A stretch of DNA of 64,000 nt from Actinomadura parmotrematis (GTDB lineage: Bacteria > Actinomycetota > Actinomycetes > Streptosporangiales > Streptosporangiaceae): contig NZ_JAIBOA010000029.1 in NCBI RefSeq assembly GCF_019458805.1, positions 29,917 to 93,916 of the forward strand, given 5' to 3'. The notes under the pieces were generated by a model. That model did no database searches. It was given only the letters and a program-made list of their open reading frames with translations, and had not been told where the DNA came from. Position 1 is the first letter of the stretch; every line of letters begins with the position of its first letter. The position numbers and the translations under genes are program-made. Positions 51,065-59,359 of the stretch are shown piece by piece.

Positions 51065-51076
51065 TCCACCCGCACG

Positions 51077-51120
51077 CGCCGCGGCCCCCGTCCCTCGGGT
51101 AGAGGACGGGGGCCGCGGCG
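51077..51120. terminator. terminator hairpin after trxA, also facing the GNAT gene
   Basis: A 17-bp perfect stem (51077-51093 with 51104-51120) and a 10-base loop are followed by TTTCG on the plus strand. It lies between convergent stops at 51064 and 51131, so it can serve both genes. Confidence 0.8.
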
Positions 51121-51130
51121 TTTCGCGGTG

Positions 51131-51748
51131 CTAGGCGGGGCGGAGCGCCCCCTCGGGCGTCATGGAGCCGAGCAGCCGCTCCAGCGCCACCTCGACGTCC
51201 TCCCGCCACGACATCGCCGACTTCAGCTCCAGCCGGAGCCGCGGGTAGCGGTGGTGCGGCCGGACCGTCTTGAACCCGACCGACAGCAGGTAGTCGGCGT
51301 GCACCAGGCAGGCCCCCGGACCGCCGACGAGGTCCCCGAACGCCTCGATCGCCTTCACCCCGCGCCGGGTGAGATCCTTCGCGACGCCCTGCACCAGCAT
51401 CCGGCCGAGGCCGCCGCCGGTGAACTCCGGGGTGATGTGCGCGGTCATCAGCAGCACCGCGTCGGCGCTGACGGGGCTCGTCGGGAACGCCGTCGAGCGC
51501 GGCACGTACAGCGGCGGCGCGAACATCACGAACCCGGCGGGCACGTCGTCCACGTAGGCGATCTTCCCGCAGCTGCCCCAGTCCAGCAGCGTCGCCGAGA
51601 TCCACGCCTCCTTCTCCAGGCCCGGATCGCCGGTCTTGGCGGCGCGCTCGCCGCTCACCGCGTCCAGCTCCCAGAACACGCACCGCCGGCAGCGGTGCGG
51701 CAGGTCGTCGACGTTGTCCAGCGTGATGTTGACGAGGCGACGCGACAC
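51131..51748 (-). CDS. GNAT-family N-acetyltransferase
   Basis: The 205-residue protein has the GNAT core: a conserved start (LDNVDDLPHRCRRCVFWELD, with a Cys pair), the acetyl-CoA loop FTGGGLGRMLVQGVAKDL and a C-terminal segment AIEAFGDLVGGPGACLVHAD. Proteins like this, with the N-terminal CRRCVFWE block, lie near parB in several actinobacteria (compare Rv3916c in mycobacteria, from memory). It transfers an acetyl group to an unknown amine. The GTG at 51746-51748 is preferred over the upstream ATG because the conserved sequence starts there. Confidence 0.75.
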   Translation of the reverse strand: MSRRLVNITLDNVDDLPHRCRRCVFWELDAVSGERAAKTGDPGLEKEAWISATLLDWGSCGKIAYVDDVPAGFVMFAPPLYVPRSTAFPTSPVSADAVLLMTAHITPEFTGGGLGRMLVQGVAKDLTRRGVKAIEAFGDLVGGPGACLVHADYLLSVGFKTVRPHHRYPRLRLELKSAMSWREDVEVALERLLGSMTPEGALRPA

Positions 51749-51968
51749 CGACCCTGGCACCCCCCAGCGGCTTCGTGACCACGCGGCGGGTAGCACCGAC
51801 GCGCCATTTCCCGGTGATTCCCGGCAACACTCCGGGACCCTCGGGCATCGTATCGGAAGGGGCCGGAAGGGATCGTTCCTCCCGCGACTCGCGCGGGGGC
51901 GCCTCCCCGGACCGGCCCGCCCATGCCGTAGTTTGCTCAGCAGATCCGAACACCCGTGGAGGTCCCTC

Positions 51969-53261
51969 GTGGAACAGCACGCGCGTACAGATGCCCATGC
52001 CGACCGCTACGCCGCCCGCGCCGCCGGGATGGTGCCGTCGGAGATCAGGGCCCTGTTCGCCGTGGTGTCCCGCCCCGAGGTCGTCTCCCTCGCCGGCGGC
52101 GCCCCCTACGTGTCCGCGCTGCCCCTCGACGTCGTCGGCGGCATGGTCGGCGACCTCGTCGCCGGCAAGGGCGCCGAGGTCCTCCAGTACGGCTCCGCGC
52201 AGGGCGACGAGGAGCTGCGCGCCCGCATCTGCGAGGTGATGGCGCTGGAGGGCGTCACCGCGAACGCCGACGACGTCGTCGTCACCGTCGGCGCCCAGCA
52301 GGGCCTCGACCTCCTCACCAAGATCTTCATCGATCCAGGGGACGTGGTGCTCGCCGAGGCCCCGTCCTACGTCGGCGCGCTCGGTACCTTCGCGTCCTAC
52401 CAGGCCGACGTCGTGCACGTCCCGATGGACGGCGAGGGCCTCGTCCCCGCCGCGCTCCGCGAGACGCTGGCGCGCCTGCGCCGCGAGGGCCGCCGGGTGA
52501 AGTTCCTCTACACCGTCCCCACCTTCCAGAACCCGGCGGGCGTGACGCTGAGCGCCGCCCGCCGCGCCGAGGTCCTCGACATCTGCGCCGCGCACGACGT
52601 CCTCGTCGTCGAGGACAACCCCTACGGGCTGCTCTGCTACGACCACGAGCCCCTGCGGGCGCTGCGCGCGGACGACGACCGGGTCGTCTACCTCGGCTCG
52701 TTCTCCAAGACGATCGCCTCCGGCCTCCGCGTCGGCTGGGTGCTCGCCCCGCAGGGCGTCCGCACCAAGCTGGTCCTCGCCGCCGAGTCCGCGGTGCTCT
52801 GCCCGCCGAACTTCTCCCAGCTCGCCGTCCGCGAGTACCTGAACACCCAGCCCTGGCGCGAGCAGATCAAGAGCTTCCGCGAGCTGTACCGCGAGCGCCG
52901 CGACACCATGCTGGAGTCCCTGGACGCGCTCATGCCGGACGGCTGCACCTGGACGCGCCCGGCGGGCGGCTTCTTCGTCTGGCTCACCCTCCCCGAGGGC
53001 CTGGACGCCAAGGCGATGGCGCCGCGCGCCCTCGCCGAGCGCGTCGCCTACGTCCCCGGCACCGGCTTCTACGCCGACGGCACCGGGCAGCGGCACCTGC
53101 GCCTGTCCTACTGCTTCCCCGAGCCGCACCGGATCCGCGAGGGCGTCCGCCGGCTCGCCTCGGTGGTCCAGCAGGAGATCGGGATGCGGGACACTTTCGG
53201 GGGAGCCCGCCCGGACCGCGCCCCCCGCGGGGTGCACACGCCGGGACCGGGCATCGTCTGA
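51969..53261 (+). CDS. PLP-dependent aminotransferase, class I/II (2-aminoadipate aminotransferase-like)
   Basis: The 430-residue fold-type I aminotransferase has VVSLAGGAPYVSALPLDV at the start, the PLP-contacting Asp/Tyr in VEDNPYGLLCYD and the Schiff-base lysine in GSFSKTIASGLRVGW. RPAGGFFVWLTLPEG and LRLSYCF follow. It resembles the LysN/MocR-aminotransferase-domain type, but with no DNA-binding domain. Likely substrates are aromatic or 2-aminoadipate-like amino acids. The GTG follows a GGAGGTC ribosome-binding site. It lies between the thioredoxin genes and parB, and a hairpin terminates it. The exact substrate cannot be assigned. Confidence 0.85.
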   Translation: MEQHARTDAHADRYAARAAGMVPSEIRALFAVVSRPEVVSLAGGAPYVSALPLDVVGGMVGDLVAGKGAEVLQYGSAQGDEELRARICEVMALEGVTANADDVVVTVGAQQGLDLLTKIFIDPGDVVLAEAPSYVGALGTFASYQADVVHVPMDGEGLVPAALRETLARLRREGRRVKFLYTVPTFQNPAGVTLSAARRAEVLDICAAHDVLVVEDNPYGLLCYDHEPLRALRADDDRVVYLGSFSKTIASGLRVGWVLAPQGVRTKLVLAAESAVLCPPNFSQLAVREYLNTQPWREQIKSFRELYRERRDTMLESLDALMPDGCTWTRPAGGFFVWLTLPEGLDAKAMAPRALAERVAYVPGTGFYADGTGQRHLRLSYCFPEPHRIREGVRRLASVVQQEIGMRDTFGGARPDRAPRGVHTPGPGIV

Positions 53262-53270
53262 GACATTCTG

Positions 53271-53306
53271 GAACGCCGGCTCCCCGACCCCGGGGGGCCG
53301 GCGTTC
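53271..53306 (+). terminator. hairpin between the aminotransferase and the D-Ala ligase-like gene
   Basis: GAACGCCGGC (53271-53280) pairs with GCCGGCGTTC (53297-53306), with further CCCC/GGGG pairing inside. TCTC follows. The hairpin ends only nine bases before the first ATG of the next gene. It may thus be a terminator or may limit read-through into that gene. Confidence 0.6.
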
Positions 53307-53332
53307 TCTCGTTCATGGGGAAGGGGCCTGGC

Positions 53333-54274
53333 GTGGAGCTCGGGCATGTCGTCGTTCTGGCCGGGGGCCTGTCGTACGAGCGGGAGGTGTCGCTCCGCTC
53401 GGGGCGCCGCGTCGCGGACGCGCTGCGCTCGCTGGACGTGCCCGTCGTCCTCTACGACTCCGACGCCTCCCTGCTGGACCGCCTCGCCGCCGACCCGCCC
53501 GACGTCGTCTTCCCGGTCCTGCACGGCGCCTCGGGCGAGGACGGCGCCGTCCGCGGCGTCCTGGACCTGCTGCCGGTCCCCTACGTCGGCGCCCGCCCGG
53601 ACGCCTGCCGGATCGCCTGGGACAAGCCGGCGGCGAAGTCCGTCGTCGCCGCGGCGGGCCTCGCCACGCCGCCGTCCATCGCGCTGCCGAAGGAGGTCTT
53701 CCACGACCTCGGCGCGTCCGCCGTCCTCGACCGCGTGGTGGCGGCGCTCGGCCTCCCGCTCTTCGTGAAACCGACCCGCGGCGGCTCCGCGCTCGGCGCC
53801 TCCGCCGTCCACTCCGCCCACGAGCTCCCCGCCGCGATGGTCGGCTGCTTCGCCTACGGCGACACCGCCCTCATCGAGCGGTGCGTCGAGGGCACCGAGA
53901 TCGCCGTCAGCGTCCTGGACCTCCCGGACGGCCTCCGCGCCCTGCCGCCCGTCGAGATCGCCGCACCGGGCCGGCTGTACGACTACACGGCCCGCTACGA
54001 GGCGGGGGAGACCGAGTTCATCGCCCCGGCCCGCCTCTCCCCGGCCGTCACCGAGAAGGCCACCGCCGCCGCCCTCACCGCCCACCGCGCCCTCGGCCTG
54101 CGCGACCTGTCCCGCACCGACATGATCGTCGACCGCGCGGGCGAGGTGCACTTCCTGGAGGTGAACGTCGCACCCGGCATGACCGAGACGAGCCTCCTGC
54201 CCCGCGCCGTGAAGGCCGCGGGCCTGAACCTGGGCACCGTCTGCCGCGACCTCCTCCTGCGCCGCTTCCCCTGA
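53333..54274 (+). CDS. D-alanine--D-alanine ligase family protein (ATP-grasp)
   Basis: The 313-residue ATP-grasp ligase has a Ddl-like N-terminal domain (VVLAGGLSYEREVSLRSG, VVFPVLHGASGEDG). ATP-binding segments follow (LPLFVKPTRGGSALGASAV), then FIAPARLSP, DLSRTDMIVDRAGEVHFLEV and NVAPGMTETSLLP. Typical Ddl joins two D-alanines for peptidoglycan. The genome may have another ddl, and Ddl-like paralogues with different substrates occur, so I do not assign ddl. Two in-frame starts exist: ATG 53315, which abuts the hairpin, and GTG 53333, preceded by GGGAAGGGG. I prefer the GTG. Confidence 0.82.
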   Translation: MELGHVVVLAGGLSYEREVSLRSGRRVADALRSLDVPVVLYDSDASLLDRLAADPPDVVFPVLHGASGEDGAVRGVLDLLPVPYVGARPDACRIAWDKPAAKSVVAAAGLATPPSIALPKEVFHDLGASAVLDRVVAALGLPLFVKPTRGGSALGASAVHSAHELPAAMVGCFAYGDTALIERCVEGTEIAVSVLDLPDGLRALPPVEIAAPGRLYDYTARYEAGETEFIAPARLSPAVTEKATAAALTAHRALGLRDLSRTDMIVDRAGEVHFLEVNVAPGMTETSLLPRAVKAAGLNLGTVCRDLLLRRFP

Positions 54275-54293
54275 CCGAAGGGCGCCCCTCCTC

Positions 54294-54307
54294 GTTTCAC
54301 GTGAAAC
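54294..54307. promoter_or_regulatory. parS site 1 (perfect)
   Basis: GTTTCACGTGAAAC is identical to the 14-bp core of the bacterial parS consensus (TGTTTCACGTGAAACA). ParB binds here and spreads to form the partition complex near the origin. It lies 20 bases beyond the ligase stop and about 900 bases from parB. Confidence 0.93.
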
Positions 54308-54340
54308 GCCCCGGGTACCTCTCGCCCTTTCACCCCGAAC

Positions 54341-54354
54341 GTTTCACGAGAAAC
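54341..54354. promoter_or_regulatory. parS-like site 2 (one mismatch)
   Basis: GTTTCACGAGAAAC differs from the parS core at one position (T to A). Its spacing from site 1 is 47 bp start to start. A partial half-site GTTTCACGA also occurs at 54462. Confidence 0.7.
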
Positions 54355-54412
54355 CTCGCCCGCCCCCGATCGGAAGGCGACCGCTCGCGCCCACCAGATG
54401 GTCCGTGGCCAT

Positions 54413-54426
54413 GTTTCACGGGAAAC
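54413..54426. promoter_or_regulatory. parS-like site 3 (one mismatch)
   Basis: GTTTCACGGGAAAC differs from the parS core at one position (T to G). It completes a three-site cluster within 133 bp between the D-Ala ligase-like gene and parB. Confidence 0.7.
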
Positions 54427-54554
54427 CTCGACTCCCCGTGAGACTCCCCACCCCGCTCATCCGTTTCACGACGCCGACCGGCGGCCACGCCACCGCGACG
54501 GCGCGCCTTGGGAGCCGCAGCCTCCTGACGAGTCCTCGCGCCCCCTTCAGGGTT

Positions 54555-55090
54555 CGGACGATCCAGAGATCACGGGAGCACGTCCAAGCCCGGTGGCGTG
54601 CCTCACCAGGCGACGGTCCACATGCGGCACCGCCCCAGGGGCAGGAGCGCCCTGGTAGATGGCTGCGGGGTTCGCAGGACGCGGGCGAGCTGGAGATCGC
54701 TGCGGCGCCTTCGAACCTGACGGCACGCTCGCAGGGGACGGTCGACCTACTGCGCCGTCGAGCCGGGGCCGGACCCCGGATGGTGCTGCCGGAGCCTTGC
54801 AGGGCTCCGGCCGGCCGGAGATCGTGGGGCGTATGTGAGCACGGCCGCCCCCTCACGGGCACCGGCCCATATGCGGCGCCGTTTCGGGAGCCCCGGTCAC
54901 CGGACGGGTGCCCACCGGGCCTGGCAGTGCTCGGCGAGCCGGCGAACGCGGGGGGCGTCCGAATCTGGCGGTGCGTCTCACGGGGACGGTCCGCCTGCTG
55001 CGCCGTCGTGGGAGGGCCGCCGTGGGTGGGCGTCCGCGGTGCCCTGGAGGGTCCGGACGGGCCGGAGATCGCCAAGGCGCACCCAGGCCC
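54555..55090. repeat. decayed ~250-bp tandem repeat (about two copies) in the parS-parB gap
   Basis: Imperfect copies of the same blocks recur about 250 bp apart. GACGGTCGACCTACTGCGCC (54738-) recurs as GACGGTCCGCCTGCTGCGCC (54986-), offset 248. ATGCGGCACCG (54622-) recurs as ATGCGGCGCCG (54871-), offset 249. A GAGATC-containing block occurs at 54562, 54814 and 55061. The repeated stretch lies within the 931-base gap between the ligase-like gene and parB. Overlapping open frames are present, but none has a convincing start or known similarity, so I read the region as non-coding or as a decayed gene. Confidence 0.6.
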
Positions 55091-55153
55091 GGCACGGGCA
55101 CCGGGGGCGCTCAGGGGATCACTGGGGCTCGTGGGGGAGCGGGGAAAGCGGAG

Positions 55154-55183
55154 CGCCCCGGAACCGGGAGCGGTTCCGGGGCG
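55154..55183 (-). terminator. terminator hairpin after parB
   Basis: A 12-bp perfect stem (55154-55165 with 55172-55183) and a 6-base loop GGGAGC lie about 22 bases beyond the parB stop. It ends the rsmG-parA-parB transcription unit. Confidence 0.7.
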
Positions 55184-55205
55184 CGTTCGGCGCGTGCGGC
55201 AGGGG

Positions 55206-56225
55206 CTAGCGGTCGTCCAGGCCGCCGTCGGCGAGGCCGCGGTCGTCGGGGACCATCGACTTGATGATGCGGTCCAGGTCGTCCAGCGAGGCGAACTCCA
55301 CCACGATCTTGCCCTTGCTGCGGCCCATGTCGACGCGGACCCTGGTCTCGTAGCGGTCCGAGAGCCGGTCGGCGAGCTGCTTCAGCTCCGGCGCCGGGGT
55401 CGCCTTGCGGCGGCCCTGGCGCGGGGCGGGCGGCCCGTCCTCCACCTCGCGCAGCGCGATGATCTCCTCGACGGCGCGGACCGACAGGTTCTCGGCGACG
55501 ATCCGGGCGGCGAGGTGCTCCTGCGCCTCGGCGCTGTCCAGCGACAGCAGGGCGCGGGCGTGGCCGGCGGAGATGACGCCCGCGGCGACCCGGCGCTGCA
55601 CCAGCGGCGGCAGGTTCAGCAGCCGCAGGGTGTTGGAGATGTGCGGGCGCGAGCGGCCGATGCGGGCGGCGAGCTGCTCGTGGGTGACGTCGAAGTCCTT
55701 GAGGAGCTGCTCGTAGGCGGCCGCCTCCTCCAGCGCGTTCAGCTGCTGGCGGTGCAGGTTCTCCAGCAGCGCGTCGCGGAGCATGTCGTCGTCGGAGGTG
55801 GCTCGGATGATGGCCGGGACGGCGGTGAGGCCGGCCCGCTGCGCCGCCTGCCAGCGCCGCTCCCCCATGATCAGCTCGAACTCGTGGTCGGCGGCCTCGA
55901 CGCGGCGGACCACGATCGGCTGGAGCATGCCGACGATGTGGATCGAGTCGGCGAGCTCCTGGAGCGCGTCCTCGTCGAAGTGCTCGCGCGGCTGGCGCGG
56001 GTTCGGCCGGATGCTCTCGGGCTTCAGCTCGGCGAAGAACGCGCCCGCGACGGGCTGCTGCACCGGGGCGCCGACCGGGGCGGCCGCGCCGTCCGAGCCG
56101 GTGCCGTTCGGCCGGGCGCCGCCGCCCGGCGCCTGCTCGCCCGGCGCGGCCGGAGGAGGCGGCGGGGCGGTGGGGATGAGGGCGTCCAGGCCCTTGCCGA
56201 GTCCGGGGCGTCGTTGCCGGCTCAC
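55206..56225 (-). CDS. parB: chromosome partitioning protein ParB
   Basis: The 339-residue ParB starts with the conserved basic segment SRQRRPGLGKGLDALIP. The ParB/Srx CTPase domain follows (IRPNPRQPREHFDEDALQEL, GERRWQAAQRAGL), then a helix-turn-helix that reads parS (THEQLAARIGRSRPHISNTL) and a C-terminal dimerisation domain. It loads at the parS sites at 54294-54426 and forms the partition complex moved by ParA. The GTG start overlaps the parA stop (GTGA), giving translational coupling. Confidence 0.96.
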   Translation of the reverse strand: MSRQRRPGLGKGLDALIPTAPPPPPAAPGEQAPGGGARPNGTGSDGAAAPVGAPVQQPVAGAFFAELKPESIRPNPRQPREHFDEDALQELADSIHIVGMLQPIVVRRVEAADHEFELIMGERRWQAAQRAGLTAVPAIIRATSDDDMLRDALLENLHRQQLNALEEAAAYEQLLKDFDVTHEQLAARIGRSRPHISNTLRLLNLPPLVQRRVAAGVISAGHARALLSLDSAEAQEHLAARIVAENLSVRAVEEIIALREVEDGPPAPRQGRRKATPAPELKQLADRLSDRYETRVRVDMGRSKGKIVVEFASLDDLDRIIKSMVPDDRGLADGGLDDR

Positions 56226-57331
56226 GTGGCCTCTCCATTGCGGTGGGCGATCTCGGAGGCGGCCTCGCTGTAGGCGAGCGCCCCGCTGGAGCCCGGGTCG
56301 TAGGTCATCACCGACTGCCCGTAGCTGGGCGCCTCGGACACCCGGACGCTGCGCGGGATCACGGTGTTCAGCACCACGTCGCCGAAGTGGTTCCGCACGT
56401 CCTCGGCGACCTGGGCGGCCAGCCGGGTGCGGGCGTCGTACATCGTCAGCAGGATCGTGGAGACGTTCAGCGTCGGGTTCAGGTGCGAGCGGACGAGGTC
56501 GACCGTCCGGATCAGCTGGCCGAGGCCCTCCAGGGCGTAGTACTCGCACTGGATCGGGATGAGCAGCTCGTCGCCGCCGACGAGGGCGTTGACGGTGAGC
56601 AGCCCGAGCGACGGCGGGCAGTCGATGAGGACGTAGTCGAACTTGTCCTTGTCGTAGGCGTCCAGGGCGCGCTGGAGGCGCGACTCGCGGGCCACCTTGG
56701 AGACGAGCTCGATCTCGGCGCCGGCGAGGTTCAGCGTCGCCGGCGCGCAGAACAGGTTGGGGATCTCGGGGGCCGGGACGACGATGTCGGCGAGCGGCAC
56801 GTCCTCGATCAGCACGTCGTAGATGGACGGCACGTCCGCGTGGTGGTCGACGCCGAGCGCGGTGGAGGCGTTGCCCTGCGGGTCCAGGTCGACGACCAGG
56901 ACCTGCGCGCCGTGCATCGCGAGCGAGGCCGCCAGGTTGACCGAGCTGGTGGTCTTGCCCACCCCGCCCTTCTGGTTGGCGATCGTGACGACCCGGCAGC
57001 GCGCGGGCCGCGGCCAGTCGCGGTCCGCTCCGCCCGGCTTGGACTTGGGTGCGGCCGCCGAGGTTTCATGTGAAACCTTGGCGTCCTTCAGCGCCTCGCG
57101 CACCAGTTCCGACTCCCCCTGATTCGGACGCCGGGCCGCCGGTGCGGCGGCCGGGCCGCCGGTCGGCACGTAGCCGACGTTCTCCGCGGTCCCCGACGTC
57201 GTGCTTCCCCAATTGGCGTGCCCGGAGGGCGCCGCCTCCGCCGCGGTCTCCCCCGGTCCGGGATCGGGCTGCTGATCGTCGGGGGTTTCGCCGGCGCGAT
57301 CAGGCCAGCCCTGTCCTGGTCCGGTGCTCAT
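56222..57331 (-). CDS. parA: chromosome partitioning ATPase ParA
   Basis: The 369-residue deviant Walker ATPase has VVTIANQKGGVGKTTSSVNL (Walker A with the signature lysine), VDLDPQGNAST (A') and DYVLIDCPPSLGLLTVNA (Walker B). A Pro/Gly-rich N-terminal extension of about 110 residues precedes the core, longer than in most bacteria but seen in actinomycetes. It acts with ParB to segregate origins and, in filamentous relatives, to organise sporulation septation. The extension contains a near-perfect parS site. Its ATG overlaps the rsmG stop and its end overlaps parB. Confidence 0.95.
   Translation of the reverse strand: MSTGPGQGWPDRAGETPDDQQPDPGPGETAAEAAPSGHANWGSTTSGTAENVGYVPTGGPAAAPAARRPNQGESELVREALKDAKVSHETSAAAPKSKPGGADRDWPRPARCRVVTIANQKGGVGKTTSSVNLAASLAMHGAQVLVVDLDPQGNASTALGVDHHADVPSIYDVLIEDVPLADIVVPAPEIPNLFCAPATLNLAGAEIELVSKVARESRLQRALDAYDKDKFDYVLIDCPPSLGLLTVNALVGGDELLIPIQCEYYALEGLGQLIRTVDLVRSHLNPTLNVSTILLTMYDARTRLAAQVAEDVRNHFGDVVLNTVIPRSVRVSEAPSYGQSVMTYDPGSSGALAYSEAASEIAHRNGEAT
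57063..57076. promoter_or_regulatory. parS-like site inside parA
   Basis: GTTTCATGTGAAAC differs from the parS core at one base (C to T). It lies within the coding sequence of the ParA N-terminal extension, where it encodes VSHET. ParB bound here could also influence parAB expression. Confidence 0.7.
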
Positions 57332-58044
57332 GAAGACCTCTTCCTCGACCCTGGGGCCCGCCGGGGGGCGCGCGCTCCGGCGACCACGCGGACAAGCGTT
57401 GTCGGCGGGTCGACCTTACCGCGCCCGACTTGCAGCAGTTCGGTGCTCCGCACACCGAATCGGTCCAGCACGGGCCCCGCCTCCGCCAGTTCCGCGGCGG
57501 CGCGCTCGCCCTTCAGCGCGAGCAGCTCGCCGCCCGGCCGGAGCAGGGGGAGGGCCCAGCCCGCCAGCCGCTCCAGGGGGGCGACGGCGCGCGCCGTCGC
57601 GACGTCCACCGTCAGCTTGCCGGCGTGCTCCTCGGCGCGCCCGCGGAGCACCGTCACGTTGCCGAGCTTCAGCATGCCGACGGCCTCGTCGAGGAAGGTG
57701 GTGCGGCGGAGCAGCGGCTCCAGCAGCGTGATGTCCAGATCGGGCCGGACGATCGCCAGGACCAGGCCGGGCAGCCCGGCGCCGGAGCCGATGTCGACGA
57801 CGCTCGCCGCCGCCGGGATCGCCTCGGCCACCACCGCGCAGTTGATCAGATGCCGTTCCCAGAGGCGGTCGACCTCGCGGGGGCCGATCAGCCCCCGCTC
57901 GACGCCCGGACCCGACAGGAACTCCGCGTACTGCTCCGCGACCGGCAGCGCGTCACCGAAAACCTCACGTGCGATCCCCACCGCCGAATCGTTCCACAAA
58001 AGGCACGGCACCCGCACACGGGTGCCGCCGGCCGGGCGATTCAT
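57328..58044 (-). CDS. rsmG: 16S rRNA (guanine(527)-N7)-methyltransferase RsmG
   Basis: The 238-residue class I methyltransferase has SAM motif I VVDIGSGAGLPGLVLAI and the RsmG blocks REVDRLWERHLINCAVVAE, VLRGRAEE and TARAVAPLERLAGWALPLL. It methylates N7 of G527 in 16S rRNA; loss gives low-level streptomycin resistance. The ATG at 58042-58044 is chosen, though an in-frame GTG a few codons later is possible. Its stop overlaps the parA ATG, as in the conserved rsmG-parA-parB order. Confidence 0.95.
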   Translation of the reverse strand: MNRPAGGTRVRVPCLLWNDSAVGIAREVFGDALPVAEQYAEFLSGPGVERGLIGPREVDRLWERHLINCAVVAEAIPAAASVVDIGSGAGLPGLVLAIVRPDLDITLLEPLLRRTTFLDEAVGMLKLGNVTVLRGRAEEHAGKLTVDVATARAVAPLERLAGWALPLLRPGGELLALKGERAAAELAEAGPVLDRFGVRSTELLQVGRGKVDPPTTLVRVVAGARAPRRAPGSRKRSS

Positions 58045-58180
58045 GACCGGCAGAGGGGTGTGACCAGTCCGGCAGGTCGTCTTACCTCCACGTCCGTCCC
58101 CTTTTCGGATAAAGGCTGGACGGGCGGGTAAGGAGCGGGTCAAGTGCTGCCCGCCCGTCACGGAAGGAGGCTCCGAGGCA

Positions 58181-58639
58181 ATGGGTATCGGAGTCGGACT
58201 TGCATTCCTGGCCATCGGAGCGATCCTGGCCTTCGCCATCCGCGCCGACCTCAGCGGGGTGGACATCCACCTGGTCGGCTGGATCCTGATCCTCATCGGG
58301 ATCCTCAGCCTGGTGTTCACCTTCAAGCTCAACCGCCGGGGCGAGAACCCCGACGAGGTGTTCGAGTCGGTCCGCGAGGAGCGCGAGCGCGAATCCCGCC
58401 CCGAGACGCACGTGGTGCGCGAGGAGCGCATCATCGAGCGCCCCGTCCGCGCCGACGGCGAGGTCGTGGAGCGGATCGTCGAGGAGCGGCCCGTCCGCCG
58501 CGAGGCGCCGCCGGTCCGCAACCCCAACGACCCGGCGTTCGCGAACGACCCGGCGTTCGCCAACGACCCCGCGGTGGTGAACGACCCGGCCCTGGAGAAC
58601 GGCCCCCGCCACCTTCCGACCCACGACGAGCTGCGCTGA
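58181..58639 (+). CDS. DUF6458-type small membrane protein with NDPAF repeats
   Basis: The 152-residue protein has two N-terminal membrane helices (GVGLAFLAIGAILAFAI and DIHLVGWILILIGILSLVF, residues ~4-46). A charged cytoplasmic tail rich in Glu and Arg (RVREERIIERP-like segments) follows. The tail ends in four short repeats, NDPAFANDPAFANDPAVV and NDPALEN. The membrane part matches DUF6458, a family of small actinobacterial proteins of unknown function. The ATG has a GGAAGGAGG ribosome-binding site. It is divergent from rsmG. The tail suggests a protein-interaction role. Confidence 0.75.
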   Translation: MGIGVGLAFLAIGAILAFAIRADLSGVDIHLVGWILILIGILSLVFTFKLNRRGENPDEVFESVREERERESRPETHVVREERIIERPVRADGEVVERIVEERPVRREAPPVRNPNDPAFANDPAFANDPAVVNDPALENGPRHLPTHDELR

Positions 58640-58715
58640 CCCGTCCGGCGCGCGAGCGGCGCTGAATCCCGCGGACCGCCCGGTGTGCCAAGGCGGCGGT
58701 GCACACCGGGCTCAC

Positions 58716-58747
58716 GCAGAGGCCCCGTCCTCCGGCGGGGCCTCTGC
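58716..58747 (+). terminator. terminator hairpin after the DUF6458 gene
   Basis: A 12-bp perfect stem (58716-58727 with 58736-58747) and an 8-base loop lie 76 bases beyond the stop. Confidence 0.65.
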
Positions 58748-58777
58748 CCTGCCCGCGAACGGCTCCGGACGACCGCC

Positions 58778-58830
58778 GAGACGGCGGCGGCCCCGCACCC
58801 GATGCCCGGGTGCGGGGCCGCCGCCGTCTC
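58778..58830 (-). terminator. terminator hairpin after jag
   Basis: A 24-bp perfect stem (58778-58801 with 58807-58830) and a 5-base loop ATGCC end six bases beyond the jag stop at 58837. It terminates the rpmH-rnpA-yidD-yidC-jag operon. Confidence 0.8.
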
Positions 58831-58836
58831 GCTCGA

Positions 58837-59322
58837 TCAGGAGGGGTGGACCACCACGTAGCGCTCGGGCTCCTCGCCCTCGGACTCGCTGCGCAGCCCG
58901 GCCGCCGCGATCGCATCGTGCACGATCTTGCGCTCGAACGGCGTCATCGGCGCCAGCGGCTTGGCCTGCCCGCCCTGCTTGACCTCCGCGGCGACCTCCT
59001 CGCCGAGGCGGGTGAGCTCGGCGCGGCGGCGCTCCCGGTAGCCGCCGATGTCGAGCATCAGCCGGGTCCGGTTGCCGGTCTGGCGGTGCACCGCGAGGCG
59101 GGTCAGCTCCTGGATCGCCTCCAGCACCTCGCCGCGCTTGCCGACGAGCTCGTCCAGCGCCGCGCCGACCACCGCGACGACGGCCCGCTCGCCCTCGACG
59201 TCCATGTCGATGTCGCCGTCGTAGTCACCGATGTCCAGCAGGCCCTCGATGTAGTCGGCGGCGATCTCGCCCTCCTGCTCGAGGGCCTGGACGTCGACCT
59301 CGGTGGTGTCGGTCTGGCTCAA
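58837..59322 (-). CDS. jag: Jag/SpoIIIJ-associated RNA-binding protein (KH-R3H)
   Basis: The 161-residue protein has a KH-like domain (about residues 45-95, VGKRGEVLEAIQELTRLAVH) and a C-terminal R3H domain (APMTPFERKIVHDAIAA, SEGEEPERYVVVHP). Its first 30 residues are acidic; it lacks the long Jag_N domain of Firmicutes. It binds RNA and is linked to YidC-dependent membrane insertion. A TTG at 59320-59322 is preferred as start because AAGGAG lies about ten bases upstream. The alternative TTG at 59356-59358 lies at the yidC stop without a ribosome-binding site. Confidence 0.87.
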   Translation of the reverse strand: MSQTDTTEVDVQALEQEGEIAADYIEGLLDIGDYDGDIDMDVEGERAVVAVVGAALDELVGKRGEVLEAIQELTRLAVHRQTGNRTRLMLDIGGYRERRRAELTRLGEEVAAEVKQGGQAKPLAPMTPFERKIVHDAIAAAGLRSESEGEEPERYVVVHPS

Positions 59323-59359
59323 CGGAGTCTCTCCTTCTTCGGCGGGACCGGAACTCAAA

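Noticed and set aside
53271..53306. Riboswitch in front of the D-Ala ligase-like gene
   Set aside because: Only a simple hairpin is present; no known riboswitch core can be recognised.
54405..56273. Long plus-strand open frame across the parS/parB region
   Set aside because: Its second half is the antisense of parB and its first half is the decayed repeat; the translation has no recognisable domain.
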